Origin: Streptomyces caniscabiei
GTDB lineage: Bacteria; Actinomycetota; Actinomycetes; Streptomycetales; Streptomycetaceae
Reading direction: 5' to 3'
Assembly: GCF_014930365.1 (NCBI RefSeq)
Contig: NZ_JABXWI010000017.1
Span: 65,204 to 129,203 of the forward strand
Length of the DNA: 64,000 nucleotides
Below are positions 35,304 through 44,411 of this stretch, one piece after another (the first letter of the stretch is position 1; each line of letters begins with the position of its first letter). A program made the position numbers and the translations under genes. Below the pieces are notes generated by a model, which was not told where the DNA came from, searched no databases, and saw only the letters and a program-made list of their open reading frames with translations.

Positions 35304-35939
35304 ATGGCCAAAAAGACCGCCCCTGATTCCGCCCGGCGCAGCGAGAAGTCGCGTCGCGCCATCTACGACGCCGCCCTCGCCCTCATCGGCGAGGTCGGGT
35401 ACCAGAAGACGACGATCGAGGGCATCGCCGCCCGCGCGGGCGTCGGCAAGCAGACGATCTACCGGTGGTGGTCCTCGAAGGCGGAGGTGCTGCTGGAGGC
35501 GTTCATCGATCTCAGCGCCCAGGCGGCGGACGCCGCGGCCCGGCCCGAGGTGATCGGGGAGAGGGCCGAGTACGAGATCCCGGACACCGGGGATCTGGAG
35601 GCCGACCTCAAGGCGGTCCTGCGCGCGACCGTCGACGAACTCCTCGACCCCAAGTTCGAGGTCCCGTCCCGCGCCCTTGCCGCCGAGGGAGTGATCAACC
35701 GCGAGCTGGGCGTCGAGTTCGTCGGCAAACTGCTCGAACCCCAGCTCCAGTTGTACGTGAAGCGGCTGCGCGCGGCCCAGGAACAGGGTGCCGTACGCCC
35801 CGACATCGACCCGCGCATCGCCCTGGAACTCTTCGTCTCCCCGCTCGCCCAGCGCTGGCTCCAGTACACGGGCCCCATCTCGTACGAGTACACGGACGCC
35901 CTCGTCGAATACGCCCTGCACGGCCTCGCGCCCCGCTGA
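35304..35939 (+). CDS. TetR-family transcriptional repressor
   Basis: A 211-residue regulator. The N-terminal helix-turn-helix reads RRAIYDAALALIGEVGYQKT then IEGIAARAGVGKQTIYRWWS, the TetR signature. The C-terminal ligand domain (VLRATVDELLDPKF ... LFVSPLAQRWLQYTG) belongs to a TetR_C type seen near multidrug pumps. ATG start about 20 bp after the second of two operators. No target pump is adjacent, so besides itself it may control the small divergent gene or a distant locus. Confidence 0.92.
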   Translation: MAKKTAPDSARRSEKSRRAIYDAALALIGEVGYQKTTIEGIAARAGVGKQTIYRWWSSKAEVLLEAFIDLSAQAADAAARPEVIGERAEYEIPDTGDLEADLKAVLRATVDELLDPKFEVPSRALAAEGVINRELGVEFVGKLLEPQLQLYVKRLRAAQEQGAVRPDIDPRIALELFVSPLAQRWLQYTGPISYEYTDALVEYALHGLAPR

Positions 35940-36160
35940 CCTGGCCGACCCGCCGGAGTGTGACCAAGGCGACCCGGCGTCGATCAAGCGGGGCCGGGGC
36001 GTGGGCGGTAAATCACCTCAAAGAGCGGGATAGCGCACCATCCCTGTCCGCGCTCCGGCATCGCCCCACCTACCCCGAACGGGGGCTCAGGCCACCCGCC
36101 GCGCAGAGTGGTGGGACCATGGGGACATGCTGTCCGCACCACAGCGAGGCGAGGCGATAG

Positions 36161-36913
36161 ATGAGCGCGACGTTCGGCGGCCGGAGCGGTCGGCAGGGCA
36201 GGTTCTCCGAGTGGCTGCGTGCCCGTCGTCCGGGCCGCCCGCTCGATCCGGCCGCCGACGACACCGGGCGTGAGGAGCTGCTGCTCGCCTCGGCCGCCGC
36301 CGGACTGCCGCTCGCGCCCGCCGCGTACCCCTCGGGCTTCCGGTGTTCGTGCGACCGCGTCGGCTGTCCCACCCCCGCCCGGCACCCGGTGTCGTTCGCC
36401 TGGCAGACGCAGTCCACCACCGACCGCGGCCAGATCGAGCGCTGGGCCCGGCACCAGCCGGAGGCCAACTTCATCACCGCGACCGGCATGGTCCACGACG
36501 TGCTGGACGTCCCGATCGCCGCCGGACGCGAGGCCCTGGAGCGGCTGCTCGCCGCCGGGATCGAGGTCGGCCCCGTCGCGGAGTTCGAGTCGGAGTCCGA
36601 CCAGGGACGGCTCCTCTTCTTCACCCTCACCCGGGGCACCCCCGAGGACGAGGACGAGTGGTGGCCCTGCGAGCTGGACTGCCACCCCGAGACCATGGAC
36701 GAGCACCCCGGACTGCGCTGGCACTGCCGGGGGTCCTACGTCCTCGTTCCGCCGGCCCGGCTCCCCGGTGACCTCGGCGTCCACTGGGTGCGCGGCCCCG
36801 AGCACCCGCTGCCGGACCCGCTGACCCTGCTGGAGATCCTCACCGACGCCTGCTCGCGCCATGTGGGGGAGCAGCCGGACCACGCGAACGCGGCCTGGCC
36901 CTCCCGGGGCTGA
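36161..36913 (+). CDS. Primase-polymerase-like (Prim-Pol N) protein, probably inactive
   Basis: A 250-residue protein with the layout of actinobacterial bifunctional primase/polymerase N-terminal domains: FRCSCDRVGCPTPARHPVSF (Cys cluster), RWARHQPEANFITATGMVHD, then HCRGSYVLVPPARLP. In active members the strand after TG carries two acidic residues (VLDVD); here it is VLDVP, so one metal ligand is lost. No helicase domain follows. It is likely a non-catalytic relative of unknown use, common in Streptomyces. ATG start; the 221-bp gap before it shows nothing clear. Confidence 0.78.
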   Translation: MSATFGGRSGRQGRFSEWLRARRPGRPLDPAADDTGREELLLASAAAGLPLAPAAYPSGFRCSCDRVGCPTPARHPVSFAWQTQSTTDRGQIERWARHQPEANFITATGMVHDVLDVPIAAGREALERLLAAGIEVGPVAEFESESDQGRLLFFTLTRGTPEDEDEWWPCELDCHPETMDEHPGLRWHCRGSYVLVPPARLPGDLGVHWVRGPEHPLPDPLTLLEILTDACSRHVGEQPDHANAAWPSRG

Positions 36914-36945
36914 CACCACCCGGCGGCCGCCCGGCGGGTCGGCCC

Positions 36946-37941
36946 CTACTCGCCCTTGGCGCCCGTCAGCCCGCCCACCTGGCTCACGACCCGCACCTGC
37001 TGGTCGGACCGCGTCTTCGCCGGGTCGAGGACGGCCTGGTTGTTCACGAACTCCAGGGTCAGCGACTGCTTCGGCTCACCCGTCATCAGGGCGCGCACGG
37101 CCGCGTCGTTGACGGGGATGCTCACCCCCTGCGCGGCGGTCTGCTTCTGGTAGTGGCGGGTGGTGAAGAAGACCAGCGCCCCGCCGTCCGTGGTGCGCAG
37201 ACCGACCGGCGCGTAGTCGCCGTTGGTGAGGGCCTCGTCGATGTACTGCCGCGCCAGGCCCGGCTTCTCCGCGTTGCGCTGGCGCCGCGCACGCTCCTCG
37301 GAGGTGTACGGGCCGTCCGCGAAGAGCGCGCTGTCCTCCCTCAGGTACGTCACGTACCGGTCGGGCAACTGCGCGGGCTCCACGGAGAGTTCGGCGTCGT
37401 CGGGCCGCACCGCCTGGGCGTGACCGTCCGCGTCCTTCTTGAACTCGGGCATGTCGGCGGCGGGCACGATGGTGAGGAAGGAGACCTCCCACAGATCCGT
37501 CAGCCCGTCCCGGGTGAACACGAACAGCCAACGGGCCGTCTTGTCGCCCTTGTTGGCGGTGGCGTCGGCGACGAACCAGCGCGGCCAGCCCGCCTTCTCC
37601 GGGATCGTGTACGTGATGTCGGCCAGTTCGAGCGGCACATGGTTCGGATTGCCGCCCGGGTTGATCTTCGCGCCCGAGCGGAGCTTGCCGCCGTCGATGT
37701 CCGCGAGCGCGCCGGTGACCCGGGCGGCGTCCTGGGACTGGTCGTTGGCCTTGTCCGCCTTGTTGTACGCGGTGGTGAAGTCCCGCAGCGCGCGTTCCGC
37801 CTCCGCCTGGGTCGCCGTGGGGAGGACCTCCAGATCGCCCCGCACCACGACGCACCCGCTCGCCGTCAACGACAGCGTGGTCACCGCCGTGGTCACCAGC
37901 GCGGCACGGCCGTACGCGCGCAGCCCGCCCCGGCGACGCAT
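36946..37941 (-). CDS. Putative lipoprotein downstream of efeU
   Basis: A 331-residue exported protein. After basic RRRGGLRAYGR comes a hydrophobic helix (AALVTTAVTTLSLTASGC) whose LTASGC is a lipobox, so it should be a lipoprotein on the outer membrane face. The body (ALRDFTTAYNKADKANDQSQ, RWLFVFTRDGLTDLWEVSFL, VFFTTRHYQK) is not of a family I recognise. The start at ATG 37941 with GGGAGG is preferred to an upstream ATG. Last gene of the efeO-efeB-efeU strand run, 37 bp after efeU, so perhaps it helps iron uptake (inference). Confidence 0.8.
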   Translation of the reverse strand: MRRRGGLRAYGRAALVTTAVTTLSLTASGCVVVRGDLEVLPTATQAEAERALRDFTTAYNKADKANDQSQDAARVTGALADIDGGKLRSGAKINPGGNPNHVPLELADITYTIPEKAGWPRWFVADATANKGDKTARWLFVFTRDGLTDLWEVSFLTIVPAADMPEFKKDADGHAQAVRPDDAELSVEPAQLPDRYVTYLREDSALFADGPYTSEERARRQRNAEKPGLARQYIDEALTNGDYAPVGLRTTDGGALVFFTTRHYQKQTAAQGVSIPVNDAAVRALMTGEPKQSLTLEFVNNQAVLDPAKTRSDQQVRVVSQVGGLTGAKGE

Positions 37942-37978
37942 CCCGAGGAACCTCCCGCCCGTACGAACCGGACGAACC

Positions 37979-38854
37979 TCACGAAGCCTCAGTGGGCTCC
38001 GAATCCCGCGCACCCTGCTCATCAGGAATCTTCACCTTCCCCTTCCCGGAGGCGAACCCTACCGGGGCGAGGAACAGCGCGAGCGTCGGGATCAGATAGA
38101 GGAGCCAGACCGTGACTTGCAGGTCCGTGGGGTCGGGCTGGAAGTTGAACACACCCTTCAGGAGCGTTCCGTACCAGCTGTCCGGCGGGATCGTCCCGGA
38201 GATGTCGAACGCCTTGTCCGTCAGACCGGGCACGAAGTCGGCCTCCTGGAGGTCGTGGAAGCCGTACGCGAGGACACCGGCCGCGACCACGACCAGCATG
38301 CCGCCGGTCCAGGTGAAGAACTTCGCGAGGTTGATGCGCAGCGCGCCCCGGTAGAACAGCCAGCCGAGCACCACCGCCGTCGCCAGGCCCAGCAGAACGC
38401 CGATCAGCGGGCCCTCGGTGCCGTCGCTCGACGCCCGCACCGACGTCCACACGAACAACGAGGTCTCCAGGCCCTCCCGGCCCACCGCCAGGAACGCGGT
38501 CGCCACCAGCGCGCCCGTGCCCATCCGCAGGGCCGCGTCCAGCTTGCCGTGCAGGTCGGCCCTGAGATGACGGGCGGTGCGCCGCATCCAGAAGACCATC
38601 CAGGTCACCAGGCCCACCGCGATGATCGACAGAGAGCCGCCGAGCGCCTCCTGCGCCTGGAACGTCAGCTCCTGGGAGCCGAATTCGAGGACGCAGCCGA
38701 AGGCGAGGGCCAGCCCGACGGCGACCCCGATCCCGATCCAGATGGGCTTCAGCGCGTCCCGTCGGTCCGTCTTCACCAGATAGGCGATGAGGATGCAGAC
38801 GACGAGACTGGCCTCCAGGCCCTCCCGCAGACCGATCAGATAGTTCGCGAACAC
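37979..38854 (-). CDS. efeU: EfeU/FTR1-type ferric iron permease
   Basis: A 291-residue membrane permease with seven helices. The two iron-binding REGLE motifs of the FTR1/EfeU family are present: LIGLREGLEASLVVCILIAY near the start and FLAVGREGLETSLFVWTSV in the middle. In the EfeUOB system iron delivered by EfeO and handled by EfeB passes through EfeU. The start is GTG, 3 bp after the efeB stop, so coupling is likely. The tail is cytoplasmic and charged. Confidence 0.95.
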   Translation of the reverse strand: MFANYLIGLREGLEASLVVCILIAYLVKTDRRDALKPIWIGIGVAVGLALAFGCVLEFGSQELTFQAQEALGGSLSIIAVGLVTWMVFWMRRTARHLRADLHGKLDAALRMGTGALVATAFLAVGREGLETSLFVWTSVRASSDGTEGPLIGVLLGLATAVVLGWLFYRGALRINLAKFFTWTGGMLVVVAAGVLAYGFHDLQEADFVPGLTDKAFDISGTIPPDSWYGTLLKGVFNFQPDPTDLQVTVWLLYLIPTLALFLAPVGFASGKGKVKIPDEQGARDSEPTEAS

Positions 38855-38857
38855 GGC

Positions 38858-40120
38858 CTAGGCCTCCTTCGAGAACAGCGCCCGGCCCCACCAGTCGTCC
38901 GAGTCCCGGACGCCCGGCGGCACCGCGAAGATCGCCGAACCCACGTGCTGGATGTACTCGTTGAGCGCGTCCGTGGCCAGATTGCGCTGCACCGGGATGA
39001 ACCCCCGGCGCACATCACGCTGGTACGCGAGGAAGAACAGGCCCGCGTCCAGCCGGCCGAGGCCGTCCGTGCCGTCGGTGAAGGAGTAGCCGCGCCGCAG
39101 CAGTGTCGCCCCGCCGTTGGAGTCGGGGTGCGCGAGCCGGACGTGCGCGTCGGGCAGCATCGCCTTCAGGAACGGCTCGTCCCGCTCCTTCGCCTTGCCG
39201 ACCGGCGCGCCCTCGCCCTTGTCGCGGCCGAAGATGTCCTCCTGCTCCTTCAGGGAGGTCCGGTCCCAGGGTTCGATGTGCATCCGGATGCGCCGGGCGA
39301 CGAGGTACGAACCGCCGGTCATCCAGGCGGAGTCCGTGTCGACGTCCTTCTCGTCCACCCACACGAACTTCTTCAGCCGGTCCGTCTCGGTGCCCGCGAT
39401 GTTGCGGGTGCCGTCCTTGAACCCCATGAGGTTGCGCGGGGTCTGCGCCTCGGGCGTCGTCGAGGAGGTCTTGCCGAACCCGAGCTGCGACCAGCGCACC
39501 GACACCTTGCCGAAGCCGATGCGGGCGAGGTTGCGGACGGCGTGCACCGCCACCTGCGGATCGTCCGCACAGGCCTGGACGCAGAGGTCCCCGCCGCTGC
39601 GAGCCCTGTCGAGGTTGTCGCCGGCGAACTGCGGCAGGTCCACCAGGGCCTCGGGGCGCCGCCCCGCGAGGTCGAACTTCTCGAACAGCGACGGCCCGAA
39701 CCCGATCGTCAGCGTCAGCCGGGACGGCTTCAGCCCCAGCGCCTCGCCGGTGTCGTCCGGCGGGGCCTCCGGCAGGCCGCCGTACGCGCCGTCGCCGACC
39801 GCCTTCCCGGCCGTCATCCGGCGCGCGGCGGCCGTCCAGTCCTTGAGCATCGCCACGAACGCGTCGCGGTCGTCCGTCTCCACGTCGAACGCGGCGAAGT
39901 GCAGCCGGTCCTGCACGGGCGTGGCGATCCCGGCCTGGTGCGCGCCGTGGAAGGCGACGGCCGCCCCGGCCGTGGGGGCCGTGTCGTCGCCGGTGCGCGC
40001 CACGGCGACCGCGCCGCCGGCCGCGGCGGCACCGAGCGCGAGCCCGGCACCGCCCCAGCCGATCAGCGCGCGCCGGCTGGGCGCCTGGGCGTTGCTGTCC
40101 GATTCCGTCGCTTCCGTCAT
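38858..40120 (-). CDS. efeB: EfeB: Tat-exported DyP-type haem peroxidase
   Basis: A 420-residue dye-decolourising peroxidase of the EfeB type. SRRALIGWGGAGLALGAAAAG is a Tat signal, so it leaves the cell folded with haem. The DyP hallmark GFKDGTRN (GxxDG) and the later LDAGLFFLAYQRDVRRGFIP are present. EfeB oxidises ferrous iron or releases iron from haem in the EfeUOB system. ATG start, 24 bp after efeO. Wholly family-like in length. Confidence 0.95.
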   Translation of the reverse strand: MTEATESDSNAQAPSRRALIGWGGAGLALGAAAAGGAVAVARTGDDTAPTAGAAVAFHGAHQAGIATPVQDRLHFAAFDVETDDRDAFVAMLKDWTAAARRMTAGKAVGDGAYGGLPEAPPDDTGEALGLKPSRLTLTIGFGPSLFEKFDLAGRRPEALVDLPQFAGDNLDRARSGGDLCVQACADDPQVAVHAVRNLARIGFGKVSVRWSQLGFGKTSSTTPEAQTPRNLMGFKDGTRNIAGTETDRLKKFVWVDEKDVDTDSAWMTGGSYLVARRIRMHIEPWDRTSLKEQEDIFGRDKGEGAPVGKAKERDEPFLKAMLPDAHVRLAHPDSNGGATLLRRGYSFTDGTDGLGRLDAGLFFLAYQRDVRRGFIPVQRNLATDALNEYIQHVGSAIFAVPPGVRDSDDWWGRALFSKEA

Positions 40121-40144
40121 CAGTCGACTCCCGTATCGAACCGG

Positions 40145-41308
40145 TTACTTGACGACCGCCGCGGCGAGCTGCGACAGCGGCTCGGCGAGCGCGTTGACCG
40201 CGTCCGACAGTTCCTTGCGCTCGGCCTTGCCGACCTTGTCGTAGGAGACGAAGTCGTACCCGGTCTTGTCGGCGCGGTACTTGTCGAGGAGCGTGTTCAG
40301 CGCCGCGAACTGCTTGTCGAGTTCCTTCGTCAGCTCCGGGTCGTTCTCGGCGGCGACGGACTTCAGCAGCTCGTACGACTCCTCGGCGCCCTCGACGTTG
40401 GCCTTGAAGTCGACGAGGTCGGTGTGCGAGTAGCGCTCCTCCTCGCCGGTGACCTTGCCGGTGGCTACCTCGTCGAGGAGCTCCTTGGCGCCGTTGGCCA
40501 TGGAGGTCGGGGTGATCTCCGCCTTGCCGACCCGCTTGCGCCAGTCCTCCAGGTCGGTCACCAGCTGGTCGGCCAGCTCGGAGTCGCGGTCGGTGAGCTT
40601 GCCGTCCTGCCACAGCGAGCGCTCCAGACGGTGCCAGCCCGTCCAGTCCTTCTCCGGGTCCTGGCCCTCCTCCAGACCGTCCTCGCGCACATCCACCTTC
40701 GGGTCGATGTCACCGAAGGACTCGGCGACCGGCTCGGTGCGCTCCCAGCCGATGCGGGAGGGCGCGTACGCCTTCTTCGCGGCCTCGACGTCCCCGTCCT
40801 TGACGGCCTCGGCGAACACCTTCACCAGCGGAATGGTCTCGTCGGCCTGCGCCTGCGCGTACTTGCGGTACGAGGCGACCGCCTTGTCGAGCCGGGGGTC
40901 GCGCTCGGCGATCTTCCCGCTGCCGGTGGCCGTCACGGCCTGCCGTATGCCGTCGCCCTTCATGCCGGGCTTGCAGGCGATCTGGTACTCGCCCTCCTTC
41001 ACCTCGGCGGTGACCTTCTGCTTGGTGCCGGGGCCGATGTTCTCGCGCTCCGTCACCACCCGGTCGTCCGGGAACAGGACGTAGACCTCGGTGACCTTGG
41101 AGCCCTTGTTCTCGATGGCCAGCTCGACATGACCCGCCGGGAACTCCTTCTTCGACACCTCGCACGAGGTGTCGGTCGCGGTCACCGCGATGACCCCGTC
41201 CGCGCCCGCGCTGCTCTTCTCGGTGCAGCCGGTGACGGCGGTCAGGGCCGCCACGGTCGTGGCGGCGGTGACGACGGAGAGTCTGAAGGGGCGACTGAGG
41301 GGGCGCAT
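40145..41308 (-). CDS. efeO: EfeO: cupredoxin plus M75 iron-binding lipoprotein
   Basis: A 387-residue exported protein. VAALTAVTGC gives a lipobox. The next 100 residues form a cupredoxin-like domain (CEVSKKEFPAGHVELAIENK ... YQIACKPGMKGDG), and the C-terminal 250 an M75 imelysin-like domain with the metal motif WTGWHRLE (HxxE). EfeO binds ferric iron outside the cell and hands it to EfeU. ATG start with TTGGAG upstream. First gene of the run efeO-efeB-efeU-lipoprotein, controlled by the iron box before it. Confidence 0.94.
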   Translation of the reverse strand: MRPLSRPFRLSVVTAATTVAALTAVTGCTEKSSAGADGVIAVTATDTSCEVSKKEFPAGHVELAIENKGSKVTEVYVLFPDDRVVTERENIGPGTKQKVTAEVKEGEYQIACKPGMKGDGIRQAVTATGSGKIAERDPRLDKAVASYRKYAQAQADETIPLVKVFAEAVKDGDVEAAKKAYAPSRIGWERTEPVAESFGDIDPKVDVREDGLEEGQDPEKDWTGWHRLERSLWQDGKLTDRDSELADQLVTDLEDWRKRVGKAEITPTSMANGAKELLDEVATGKVTGEEERYSHTDLVDFKANVEGAEESYELLKSVAAENDPELTKELDKQFAALNTLLDKYRADKTGYDFVSYDKVGKAERKELSDAVNALAEPLSQLAAAVVK

Positions 41309-41363
41309 TTCGGCTCCAAGGGAGTACACAGGGGACACACAGAGAAGGTGAGGTCGCCACAAG

Positions 41364-41382
41364 TTATCTGAGGCTTACCTCA
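41364..41382 (-). promoter_or_regulatory. Iron box (DmdR/IdeR-type) before efeO
   Basis: TTATCTGAGGCTTACCTCA is a 19-bp imperfect palindrome close to the actinobacterial iron-box consensus TTAGGTTAGGCTAACCTAA, 56 bp upstream of the efeO start. Iron-loaded DmdR1/IdeR should repress the operon here. Confidence 0.78.
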
Positions 41383-41503
41383 CCAAACGCCGTACCCCCA
41401 GTGAATCCCGCTCTCCGGAGCCGTACGAGCACAGCCCGATCACGGTGGCTCAAAACAGCCCTCATCATCCGGTCAAGAGCCGGTCAAGAGAGCCATTCCG
41501 TGG

Positions 41504-42385
41504 TCAAGAACCCCGTTTCGGTGTGATCAGGACATCGCCCGTCCGCGGATGCGGGAACACCTCCACGGGCTGCCGGTACACCTCCGACAGCAGCCCCTCC
41601 TCGAAGACCCCGGCCGGCGGTCCGTCCGCCGCGATCCGCCCGTCGCGCAGCACGGCCACCCGGTCCGCGTACGCCGCCGCGAGCCCGAGATCGTGCAGGA
41701 CGACGACCACCGCGTCCCCGGCCCGCGCCCGCTCCCGGCACACCCGCAGCACCAGCTCCTGATGCCTGAGGTCCAGCGCGGCCGTCGGCTCGTCCAGCAT
41801 CAGCAGCGGCGCCCGCTGCGCGAGCACCCGCGCCAACGCCACCCGGGCGCGCTCGCCGCCGCTCAGCGCGGAGAACGGCCGCGCCGCGAATCCGCTGACC
41901 TCGGTCAGGGCCATCGCCTCCGCCACGGCCACGTCGTCGGAGTCCTCCTCACCCTCCCCGCCCGGCTGCCGCGCCCAGGGCGCCCGCCCCATCCGTACGA
42001 CCTCCTCCACGGTGAAGGGGAACGAAAGCATCGCGGCCTGCGGCAACACGGCCCGCCGCAGCGCCAGTTCGGGCGCCGACCAGTCACCCACCGGGCGCCC
42101 GTGCACCCGTACGACCCCACCGGTCACCGGCAGGTCGGCCGCCAGCGCGCCCAGCAGCGTCGACTTGCCCGCGCCGTTGGGCCCGACCAGCGCGAGCACC
42201 TCACCCGCGCGGGCCGCGACCGACACACCGTGCAGGACCTCGCGCGCACCGAGGCGGACGGTGACGCCGTCGGCCTCGGCGAGGACCTCACCGGGGCCGG
42301 ACGGAGGCGGGGGAGTGGGCGCCCCCGAACGCAGCCGCCCCAGAAGCAGCGCACGCAGCGACGCCGTGCCCGATGTGACCCTCAT
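41504..42385 (-). CDS. hmuV: HmuV-type haem/iron ABC ATPase
   Basis: A 293-residue ABC ATPase with Walker A GPNGAGKST, Q-loop VLPQAAMLSFPFTVEEVVRMG, signature LSGGERARVALARVLAQ and Walker B LLMLDEPTAALD. The SFPFTVEEVVxMGR wording is typical of haem (HmuV) subunits. It starts in a 4-bp ATGA overlap with hmuU and must power that permease. A 15-residue insert (QPGGEGEEDSDDVAV) precedes the signature. Downstream 118 bp separate it from the divergent efeO promoter zone. Confidence 0.93.
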   Translation of the reverse strand: MRVTSGTASLRALLLGRLRSGAPTPPPPSGPGEVLAEADGVTVRLGAREVLHGVSVAARAGEVLALVGPNGAGKSTLLGALAADLPVTGGVVRVHGRPVGDWSAPELALRRAVLPQAAMLSFPFTVEEVVRMGRAPWARQPGGEGEEDSDDVAVAEAMALTEVSGFAARPFSALSGGERARVALARVLAQRAPLLMLDEPTAALDLRHQELVLRVCRERARAGDAVVVVLHDLGLAAAYADRVAVLRDGRIAADGPPAGVFEEGLLSEVYRQPVEVFPHPRTGDVLITPKRGS

Positions 42386-43539
42386 GCCCAGCCTCCCTGC
42401 TTGCGACGGGTCCTGCGGAGCAGCCAGAAGAAGAACGGGCTGCCGATCAGCGCGGTGAGGACACCCAGCGGCAGCTCGGCCGGCTCGACGATCGTGCGGG
42501 CCGCGAGGTCCGCCGCCAGCAGCACGACCGCCCCGGCGAGCGCGCTGCCCGGGATCAGGAACCGGTGCCCCGGCCCGGCCGCCATCCGCAGCAGATGCGG
42601 GACCACGAGCCCCACGAACCCGATGACGCCCGACACGCTCACAGCGGCGGCGGTCAGCAGCGCGACGACCAGGATCAGCACGACCCGCAGCCGCTCCACG
42701 TCCACCCCGAGATGCCGCGCCGGCCGCTCACCCAGCGCGAGCAGGTCCAACCGGCGCGCGTAGAACGGCGCCACGGCCAGCCCGATCACCGCGCACGGCA
42801 GCACGGCCAGCACCTTCGGCCACGTCGACTGCGCGAGCGAGCCCAGCTGCCAGAACGTGATCTGGTTGACGGCCGCCGTGTCCTCCGCGAGGAAGATGAA
42901 CAGCCCGATCGTGGCGCCCGCGAAGGCGTTCACCGCGATACCGGTCAGGATCAGCGTCACGACCTCGGTCCGGCCGCCCGACCGCGACATCGCGTACACC
43001 ACGAACACGGTGATCAGCCCGGCGACGAACGCGAGGACCGACACCGTCCAGGTGCCGAGGAACGTGATCCCGAACGCGATCGCCGCGACCGCGCCCACCG
43101 CCGCGCCCAGCGAGACCCCGATGACACTCGGCTCCGCCAGCGGGTTGCCGAAGACGCCCTGCATCAGCGCCCCCGCGCACCCGAGCGACGCGCCGATCAG
43201 CAACGCCAGCACGATCCTCGGGAACCGCACGTTCCACAGGACCGACTCGGGGACGCGCGCCAGCTCCGCCCCGCCGAGCCCGAGCCGGTGGGCGACCGAG
43301 GAGACCACGTCACCGGTGGGGATCGGATAGGCCCCGAGCCCGCCGGCCACCGGGATCAGCACGAACAGCGCGACGACGAGGCCGACGGTGAGGAGCAGCG
43401 GGGCACGCCGGCGCCCGGCACCGGAGGTCCGCTCCTTCTCGGGGCGGCCCGTCACACCCCCGCCCGCCCCGCCGGTCCCGCCCGCCCCGTCGGAGCCGTC
43501 GGCCCTCTCCGGCTCGACCGGCTTGTCCAGTACGGTCAC
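42382..43539 (-). CDS. hmuU: HmuU-type haem/iron ABC permease (FecCD family)
   Basis: A 385-residue FecCD/BtuC-type permease with about nine helices: LGCAGALMQGVFGNPLAEPS is the first family signature and GVIGFVGLVVPHLLRMAAGP the second, coupling-helix region. The first 45 residues are a Gly/Glu-rich cytoplasmic tail. It works with HmuV to import haem or iron-siderophore. A substrate-binding lipoprotein (HmuT), normally next to it, is missing: upstream is a divergent PhzF-like gene. ATG start. Confidence 0.93.
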   Translation of the reverse strand: MTVLDKPVEPERADGSDGAGGTGGAGGGVTGRPEKERTSGAGRRRAPLLLTVGLVVALFVLIPVAGGLGAYPIPTGDVVSSVAHRLGLGGAELARVPESVLWNVRFPRIVLALLIGASLGCAGALMQGVFGNPLAEPSVIGVSLGAAVGAVAAIAFGITFLGTWTVSVLAFVAGLITVFVVYAMSRSGGRTEVVTLILTGIAVNAFAGATIGLFIFLAEDTAAVNQITFWQLGSLAQSTWPKVLAVLPCAVIGLAVAPFYARRLDLLALGERPARHLGVDVERLRVVLILVVALLTAAAVSVSGVIGFVGLVVPHLLRMAAGPGHRFLIPGSALAGAVVLLAADLAARTIVEPAELPLGVLTALIGSPFFFWLLRRTRRKQGGWA

Positions 43540-43640
43540 TTGGTCCTCTCAGGGGTGGGGGGGACGGCCCTGCCCGGTCGATCCCCGGCACTGCGGTGAC
43601 CTGGTACGACCCGGGGCCTGGTTGATGTTTCAATGCGGGG

Positions 43641-44285
43641 GTGACCGACTTCGATGTGCTGCGGGTGTTCTGCGGACCCCGCGGCGGATACGGCAACGAA
43701 CTGGGCGTCGTCCGCGAGGGCTCCGTCATGCCCGACGCTGCCGAGCGCCAGGAGTTCGCCGCCAAACTCGGCTTCAGCGAGACCGTGTTCGTGGACGACC
43801 CCGAGCGCGGTGTCATCGACATCTACACCCCTTCGCAGCGCCTGCCCTTCGCCGGATACCCGTGTGTGGGCGCGGCCTGGCTGCTCGACGTACCCGAACT
43901 GGTCACCCAGGCCGGTGTGGTCGGGGCCCGGCTGGACGGGGAGTTCAGCTGGATCGAGGCCCTGCCGGAGTGGGCCCCGCCCCGCACCTTCCGCCAGTAC
44001 GCCTCCGCTGCCGAGATCGACGACCTGCGCGTTCCGCCGCCCGGCGAGTGGATCTACGCCTGGGCGTGGGAGGACGAGGCCGCCGGCCGTATCCGCGCCC
44101 GCGCCTTCCCCGGCCGCGGCGACGGCATCGAGGAGGACGAGGCCACCGGCGCCGCGGCCCTCCAGCTCACCGCCCAACTGGGCCGAGCCCTGAACATCAC
44201 CCAGGGCACCGGCTCCCAACTCCTGACAGCCCCCCAGCCGCACGGCTGGGTGGAGGTCGGGGGCAGGGTCTTCCTGGAGCGCTAG
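43641..44285 (+). CDS. PhzF-like isomerase-family protein
   Basis: A 214-residue member of the PhzF/diaminopimelate-epimerase-like family, shorter than the usual 260-300. GYGNELGVV is the N-terminal GNxxGV motif, LPFAGYPCVGAAWLL the HP/AGHPTxG-like motif, and EDEATGAAALQLTAQLGR the second GDATGSAA-like loop. The catalytic Glu of PhzF is not evident. Function unknown; similar proteins act in isomerisations. The GTG/ATG choice is simple: it starts at GTG 43641 as VTDFDVLRVFCG. Divergent from hmuU. Confidence 0.85.
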   Translation: MTDFDVLRVFCGPRGGYGNELGVVREGSVMPDAAERQEFAAKLGFSETVFVDDPERGVIDIYTPSQRLPFAGYPCVGAAWLLDVPELVTQAGVVGARLDGEFSWIEALPEWAPPRTFRQYASAAEIDDLRVPPPGEWIYAWAWEDEAAGRIRARAFPGRGDGIEEDEATGAAALQLTAQLGRALNITQGTGSQLLTAPQPHGWVEVGGRVFLER

Positions 44286-44315
44286 GGCGCCTTTGGCGAC
44301 AGGGGGTCGCATCTA

Positions 44316-44370
44316 AGGGGCGCGGGGAACTGCGCGCCCAGCCCCCACCCGCCCGCACCGAACCCACAAC
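44316..44370. repeat. Streptomyces intergenic palindromic element, copy A
   Basis: The core ggggcgcggggaactgcgcg then cccagcccccacc lies between the convergent PhzF-like and haem oxygenase genes. The same core occurs at 49604 inside the AfsR-like gene and at 54400 before panB. Probably a REP-like element acting as terminator or transcript stabiliser. Confidence 0.75.
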
Positions 44371-44411
44371 CCCTGCGTCCCCAAACCCCGCCGGCCAAGC
44401 GAGCGCAGCGC

